In this document: positions 57,756 through 64,000 of the stretch, in pieces
Layout: the number at the start of each line of letters is the position of its first letter
How positions within the stretch are numbered: position 1 is the stretch's first letter
Source of the DNA: Asterochloris sp. CNOR1
Lineage: Eukaryota; Chlorophyta; Trebouxiophyceae; Trebouxiales; Trebouxiaceae
Direction of reading: 5' to 3'
DNA: 64,000 nucleotides
Assembly (NCBI GenBank): GCA_963969365.1
Contig: OZ017749.1
Span: 2,728,001 to 2,792,000, forward strand
Notes under the pieces: model-generated
Told to the model about the DNA's origin: nothing
The model's input: only the letters and a program-made list of their open reading frames with translations
Databases searched by the model: none
Position numbers and translations under genes: made by a program

Positions 57756-60077
57756 ATGTTCAAGAACACCTTCCAGTCGGGGTTCCTGTCCATCCTGTAC
57801 AGCATTGGCAGCAAGCCCCTGCAGATATGGGATAAGCAAGGTAAGTCTGGCATGCAGCAGCGTGCCGTAGGTTGCTTTGCAGGGCCGACTTTGACATGTC
57901 TTTTCCCCGGGCTCAATGGGGCATTCGAGGCCGCGCGGCCGGGGCAACGGGTCTGCGAGGCCTGGAGGGTGCCCTTGCCGATGGCTGAGCTCTCTAATCT
58001 GAGCCCTGGCAGCCCCGTTCAGGATACTTAATTGTGGCAGTATCTGGCCATGCCTGCTCAGGCTGTCGGCGATGTGATGCACAGCCTGACATGTCATGCA
58101 CTGCCTGCATGCCCAGGACGTACGTTCATGCACTTCTCTACATACTCCCTGCCTGAACTTGGTCTTCATTGAGCAATGTGCAGGGTTAGCATCCTCTGCA
58201 GGCAGGCGCGTTGCAGCCGGATCTCTGGATTTGCAGGATGCCCTTGTTGTCGCCACAACAAACAAGGCTCTGCCTCCAGCACTGCACAGGGGTCTGGTGC
58301 ACCCCTACAGAAGCCTGCTGCCCTGTGAGCACGATGTTTCGAACCCCTCCTGCCCCATCCCTGCCCTGCAGTGCGCAATGGCCACATCAAGCGCATCACC
58401 GATGGCGACATCCAGTCCAGCGTCCTGGAGATCATGAGCAGCAATGTGAGCACCACCTACATCACGTGCCCCGCGGATCCCACCAAGACGCTGGGCATCA
58501 AGCTGCCCTTCCTGGTCATGATCATCAAGAACCTGAAAAAGTACTTCAGCTTTGAGGTGCAAGTGCTGGACGACAAGAATGTGCGGCGACGCTTCAGGGC
58601 CAGCAACTACCAGGTAAGCTGCAGTGACGCGTTGTTAGGTTCAAGGGGCAGCAGTAGGCCCTGACAGCCTCGCAGCCTTGCGAGGGGTGGGGTGGGGGTG
58701 GGGGACTGTGTGCAACTTTCAGGCGAGATGCTGTGGCATGTGCTTAGATGGTTTTCACAGACTGCATGGCACCAGCTGCACTTCAGAGCCCAGGCGATTT
58801 GGGCCGTCGACAGCGGTGTGAGCTGCAGAAGTGGGGGTTTGGGCCATAGTGCTGCCTCTCTGTGTGCTGCAAAGGTGAGTACTGGTGCCTGGCTGGCAAG
58901 GCCCCGGGCATTTCAGAGCATGCTTGTCAGGCGCTCAGCAGGGCAACTTCCCGTCATGGCAGCCGCTGCTGCAGTGAAGAGATGACACCGAGGCTGGCGG
59001 CAGTGAGCAGCCTTGGGATTGGACAGCGCCACCAGCACAGCAGCCCCCAAAAGACACTCTAGTGTGGTGGAGAGCATGGGCCCCTGCTGCGCCCAGAGGG
59101 GAGCAAGCCGCCTTAGTGTGCACTGCCAATCAGCCCTCTAAAGGGTTCTGCCCTCGAATTTCCTCATCAGAGACTGCACGGCAGCCAAGCTGACTCTCGC
59201 TGTACGATGCACTGCTGGGCTTCACAGCTCACTTACAGGAACTCTGGCCCCAGACAGCAGCACCATGAGGCAGCATGACAGGCTGCTCATCTGCTTTCCT
59301 GCGCTGGCTGCAGTCCACCACTCGGGTGAAGCCCTTCATCTGCACCATGCCCATGCGCCTGGATGAGGGCTGGAACCAGATTCAGTTCAACCTGTCAGAC
59401 TTCACGCGGAGGGCCTACGGTGAGCTCCCTGCTGGACGGTGCAGGCCTTCGTCACTGCCACACAGATGCAGCACATCTGGTGACCGCAGCTGGTACAATG
59501 TGCCATGCTGCTGGCACTTGGAGACTGGCAGAGTTTGTGAGGCATAGCGGTGCGCCAGCCTTCTCAGCTGGGGCTGTGGCGGCCTACAGCTCCAAGCTGT
59601 ACTGCCCAGGCCTGCAGCAGAGCCCCGGACGGGCTGGCATGGACTGGCATGCCTTGTGGTGCACCGCCCCCCCTGATGCTGCATGCGCTGCAATGCAGTA
59701 CCACAGCCTGGTTGCTGCTCCAGGTACCAACTACATTGAGACACTGAGGGTACAGATACATGCCAACTGCCGCATCAGGCGCATCTACTTCTCAGACAGG
59801 CTATACAGGTGCGCTGCTTTCCACCCACCCTGCTGGGGCACGCTTGATGTCCTGCACCTGCCTTGCTGGCCTCTGGGCTCGCTACCCTGCACATGCGTCT
59901 GCCTGCACGTCTTGTGAATGCATACCGTTTCTCCTGAGCGGGACAGGAACCTCTCTTTCGGTAATGTTGCAGAGTTCCTGCGATGTCACGCTTAATTAAC
60001 CCCCTGTGCCGCTGTGCAGTGAGGAGGAGCTTCCCCCAGAGTTCAAGCTATTCCTGCCCATTCAGCAAAAAGCCTGA
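57756..60077 (+). CDS. CFAP20: CFAP20 / BUG22, cilia- and flagella-associated protein 20
   Basis: Highly conserved axonemal inner-junction and centriolar protein, also kept in plants without motile cilia, where a nuclear or RNA-linked role has been proposed. Five exons join in phase: 57756-57840, 58372-58613, 59314-59419, 59724-59808 and 60020-60077, giving 191 residues, the usual length. The sequence is close to the family consensus throughout: it starts [19 protein letters not shown], and includes [82 protein letters not shown] and [20 protein letters not shown]. Intron 3 (58614-59313) is the longest. The presence of this gene does not by itself show that the alga has flagella. Confidence 0.97.
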
Positions 60078-60354
60078 GAGCGCGGGGCTTGCTCAGCTGA
60101 GTGGCCACCCACAGCTCTTCCCAGCTTGCAGTGCTCGACCATGTCAGCCTCATAGACTCGCTGCCGATGGCTTCTGCAGCAGAACTGGAGCTGACTTGTA
60201 TTGTCTGAACCTTAATCATCGGCTGAATAGATGGAAGTGCTCCCTTGCTTGTATTCACTGTGTCTCTCAGCAGGTTTTCAAGACTGACAAAGTGTCATGT
60301 GACACACAACCACAGGAGGCTCATTGCTCAAGGGCAGGCCACCGTCTGTGGTTG

Positions 60355-63300
60355 TCAGTCAGGAGGCGGCGGGGGTACCTCCTGCTGATAACTTACAATC
60401 TGCTGCAATGCCCAGGTCCCATTATCTGCTGGAGGGGGAGGGATATTTTGGTCAGTAAGAGGCGCCTGGTATGAGCCATAGGCCGCTCCCCCACTCCCGC
60501 TGGCGTCTGGCTGAGTGCCTGCAGGGATGGGCAGGAAGCCATTAATGCTGGGAGGGCTCAGCCAATGACGTGAACAGCTCAGATAACCCAGGGCGCGGGG
60601 CCAGCCCTTTGCTTGGCAATGCGTTTGCTGCGCAACAGAATGCTGCGTGGCGCGTGTGGCCATTGCCGGACACAGCTCAGAAAGCAGCAGCAGCACCAAT
60701 ACATGCTTGTGCAACCTGCAGCTGGCTGTACCATAGTAGCCTGGCACAGGCAGCGGCTGCATGGCTCCTGCTCCACCACCAGCAGGGACAAAGGTACTCC
60801 CATACTGGGAAGCGTAAGCATACTGAGATGGCAAGCCAGGCTGCTCATAGCCCTGCACGGACAGAAACACACATTGATGTAGCCCTGCTCTGTCCCAAGC
60901 TGAAGCTCCTGTGCACCACAGCCATCAAGCAATTCATTGCTCACAGGCACTTGTGCAGCTATGCAGAGCGGCAGTGTACTGCTGTCAGACGTTGAGGCGC
61001 TGTCATACAGCAATGCAGTGCAAACGTGCCCTTGTCTCTAAGCATGCCTCTGCCTCTCAGGCTCGCTCCGAGCAGCCCGCACCTGTAAGCCGAAGGAGGC
61101 TGCACCACCATAGCCGGACCCATAAGAGCCAGTAGCTGACGCGGGCCGAACGCTGATGCTGTCAGCAGCCTTCTGCGTAGGCGCATCTGGGTTCTTCTTG
61201 AACCTGTCCAGCAGATGCTCGATGGTGTTGTGCATCTGCACCAAGCAGGTCATGGCACCTTGGCGGTCCGTTGCATGTGGCCAAGGGCAGCCCCTCTTGA
61301 GCACCAGGCAGAGCGTGGTTTCATCAGATCGCGATGACACTGACACCGCTGGAGGAGGTGATCTGGGGCAGCATTGCACTGGGAGCTGCACAGTTGTGCT
61401 TTGATGGATCTGAGACCAGGAGCTGCGACCACTGCCTCACCTCCCTGCGGAACCAGAACCCATTGGGGTTTACTGTGAAGGCCTCCCTGTGTGGGGTATT
61501 GCGCAGCAGCTTGCCAATGTAGAACATGCCGGGCATGTCATACAGCACTCCCAGCCTGCAGAAGAGGAAGTATGCTTGCATCCGCAGCACTGTGAAACAT
61601 GTGATGAAGCCTCTCTTAAGCCCACTCAAGTTGTCTGTTGTGGCCCTCAGACAAGCAGTGCAGCCAACACACTCCATTGAGGACTAACGCGGCATGCATG
61701 CTGCCATCTGCACAGGATTTGCTGCCGTCCTGTGCTGCAGGAGGGGAGCATGGTTGCTTGCGTCTGACTGCGGACTGCCATTGCTCAACAGAAGCACCTG
61801 TAACACACTTGTCACACAACCCACCTGTAATTGGGCCGCACGCTGCTGCTCTTCAGCACCTCCTTCATGCCCTCCCAGTCGTGGGGGTCCCACTTGCGGT
61901 GCATGGTCTGCAGGCAGCGCTCACCAGTCACTGCTGCCAAAGGTGGCAGGAACATCAGCACATCGCCACAAGAGGAGACATCAGCAGGCCATGCTGCCGT
62001 GCTGCCAGCACTCCAGCTGCTCGCCTCACACAGGGACCCAGGTGCCCTCACGGCGGGCACAGGACAGCTGTTGCAGCACAGGGGATGACTGAGCTGCACC
62101 AGTGAGGTACATCTGGGCTCATGGAGCGTGTTACCCTCTGTCCTTGTGATCCAGTGCTTGATGTTGACGCCGGTAAGACGCAGGTAATTCATGGTGTTCA
62201 CATGGGACTCACCATCAGTAGATACAGACATGGTGTACATGCTGCATGCCATGCTGCAGAACTGCTTTGGGCACGAAAGCCAATTCTGGGCTCTGCCAGG
62301 GCTGATGCTTTTGCCAAGAACAAGGAAGCACCCTGTTTGCCCTCAGCCAGTACACAGCCTCCAGGCTGCAGCAGCGCTTGGGCCGAAGGCATGCGGCTGA
62401 GATGGCAGCCGCCCCACACACACCCTGCAGCTCTAGAACAGACAGCGGCTGTGCAAGCAGGTAGTCACAGACTCCCCGGTGAGACACGAGCACTCTGCAC
62501 TGCCCGCTGCTTCCGGCGGGACCCAGCCCCCTGGCAGTCCTGCCTCAAGCCTTCAAAACTCCATGCCACCAAACGAGGGCATGATGAGGTTGGCAACCAT
62601 GCTGGCATCAAGCTGGCCTTAGCTGTGAAATGCCGCTGCCTGTTTGCTTGCATAACCCTGGCCCCCCCACCTCCCCAGCAACACCCATCACTTGATTTCC
62701 TGCCTCACTCATGCAGGCAGAGACTCACAATTTCCCTGACATGGTCCAGGTAAGGGGTGATGAAGTTGGCAATGAGGTCATCAATGTCCTCGTACTGCTC
62801 TGTGCCCATGCCGGGGCAGGTGACCGTCAGGGGCGTGGACAGGCGCAGGCGCTGCTGTACGCTGCCGCTCTTGACAGCCTCCATCACATCCACGTTCAGG
62901 ATGGCTGACCCAAACAGCTGCAGGGCAGTGGGGACAGTGATGCGAGACTGCACTGGGTGCCAAGAAGTGAGTGGCGAGCACTGGGTATCAAGCTTTGGTT
63001 GCCAAGGGCCACGCCTAGTCGCAACACAGGCTGCCTGCAGGTCTTGCTGCACTGCATGGTCAACAGTTCACCCTGTGCACAGGGGTCTGGACAGGCCTGG
63101 AGGTGGAGCTGCCCTGCCGCATGCACATGGCGCTGCAGGGATATCATGTTGCACCATTCACCCTGACGTGTGCTGTGCTCTGCAGTTGACTGGCTTATGC
63201 CTGACTGCACTTCTGCCCTGCCATTCTCGGACATTCTGTGGTCAGTTCCATGTTGCCCTGCAGCTGCCTGGGCACTCTCAATGTTCCCCTGTCTGTCTCT

Positions 63301-64000
63301 GGCGCCCACCCCTACCCTGCATCTTGTTTTGTCGGCCACTCTTGATCAGGCCATGATGGAGGCTGCTCTGCAGAACCCTAATTATCCAATCCTCCTCCCT
63401 ACATATGATTGGGCTGACCATCCTGAATGTGGGTGCTGTGAGGGAACTGTAGTGGCTAATCCTGGAGATGTGTGCTGCACCTCGGCCGGCAGGTGGGTGC
63501 AGCAGGGAGGGCGCCCCCAAAACCTTGCAGCTCCAAGCAAGGCATGGGGCCGCCCCTGAGGCAGGCCCCAGATGACTGTCCCAGCAAGCCCAGTCTCCAG
63601 GACCTCCCACCTGGTGAGCACCGCAAGCCCCGCCGGATGGGGAAAGTTTCAGCAGCCAGGCCTTGCCCCACTGCAACCAACATGACAGATGCCCAGACTA
63701 GTTTGCCCCACATGGGTGAGCACGACCTGGCCTGGCCCCTGAGGGCATGGGCTGCAGCAGCCAGGCCCACTGCATGAAGCGCTTCTCTGCCCTGTCTGCA
63801 AGCAGATCCTGCCGACACCACAAACGGGAAGTCACATAGCCAACCTGCATGGTGAGGACGATCTGGCCTGGGCCCCTGGGCGAGGGGCGCAGCAGCCAGG
63901 TCTGGGTGTCATCCTTGTCCAGCAGCTCCACAGCATCAGCCACAGACACATTCCTGAAGCTAGGGTGGAAGATGGGACGCTGCACGAGGTTGTCCCGGTT
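60355..64000 (-). CDS. SPT6: SPT6 transcription elongation factor, C-terminal part (5' end beyond window)
   Basis: Histone chaperone and elongation factor; the tandem SH2 domain binds the phosphorylated linker of RNA polymerase II. Exons read in phase: 64000-63845, 62917-62729, 61907-61825, 61555-61441, 61235-61083, 60852-60732 and 60518-60355. The first begins NRDNLVQRPIFHPSFRNVS, the start of SH2-1, with the phosphate-binding Arg in WLLRPSPRGPGQ. It continues with EQYEDIDDLIANFITPYLDHV, then SH2-2 (YDMPGMFYIGKLL, REAFTVNPNGFWFRRE, TIEHLLDRFKKNP). The tail is Gly/Tyr/Pro/Gln-rich and ends NGTWALQQIVSYQQEVPPPPPD, resembling the GW-containing tail of plant SPT6L, although only one GT-W is seen. 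The stop is 277 bp from the convergent CFAP20 stop. The 927-bp intron 63844-62918 contains a decayed copy of the exon 64000-63845 edge. Confidence 0.93.
63700..63903. repeat. Decayed 136-bp-offset copy of an SPT6 exon edge
   Basis: About 55 bp from 63710 (TGAGCACGACCTGGCCTGGC and onward) resemble 63846-63900, which is the 3' part of an SPT6 SH2 exon. In the copy the 5' splice site sequence is destroyed. Confidence 0.75.

Overview
This window is nuclear DNA of a green alga (Chlorophyta; a trebouxiophyte-like lineage is my guess and is not proven). The evidence is: intron-dense genes with GT-AG introns ending mostly in CTGCAG; moderately GC-rich, CAG/CTG-rich DNA; plastid-lipid genes found only in photosynthetic eukaryotes (a TGD3-type ABC ATPase and MGDG synthase); a plant-type ASG1-family protein; and ordinary eukaryotic nuclear machinery (PRP40, SMC6, SPT6, DNAJC17, CFAP20). 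I see no bacterial operons, CRISPR arrays, rRNA, convincing tRNA or intact transposons. I rebuilt gene models by hand, joining exons only where splice sites, reading phase and family conservation agreed.

Layout: 30-4445 (-) PRP40-like splicing factor, 3' end off the window. 6409-9297 (+) TGD3-like plastid lipid-import ATPase. 9518-10806 (-) small Lys-rich disordered protein. 11103-13689 (-) four-pass tetraspanin-like protein. 15546-18658 (+) ASG1-family protein. 19480-25317 (-) MGDG synthase. 25467-36838 (-) SMC6, about 25 exons. 37651-38112 (-) small Tudor-like protein. 38312-41895 (-) large coiled-coil/disordered protein. 42296-45024 (-) TauD-family dioxygenase. 46088-48866 (+) Mut7-like 3'-5' exonuclease with Mut7-C domain. 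49183-54842 (+) long low-complexity protein. 55178-57536 (-) DNAJC17-like J-domain/RRM protein. 57756-60077 (+) CFAP20/BUG22. 60355-64000 (-) C-terminal part of SPT6, 5' end off the window.

Functional themes: chloroplast galactolipid supply (TGD3 and MGD1 lie about 10 kb apart), splicing and transcription (PRP40, DNAJC17, SPT6), and genome maintenance (SMC6).

The most unusual signal is structural. Introns and flanks repeatedly carry decayed local copies of neighbouring exon edges, often with the splice site destroyed in the copy (PRP40, SMC6 twice, SPT6, the Mut7-like gene, the MGD1 3' flank, the disordered gene). One inverted copy of ASG1 exon 1 lies just upstream of that gene. GC-AG introns and one possible GA-AG intron are also present. 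I did not find a convincing new multi-gene system.
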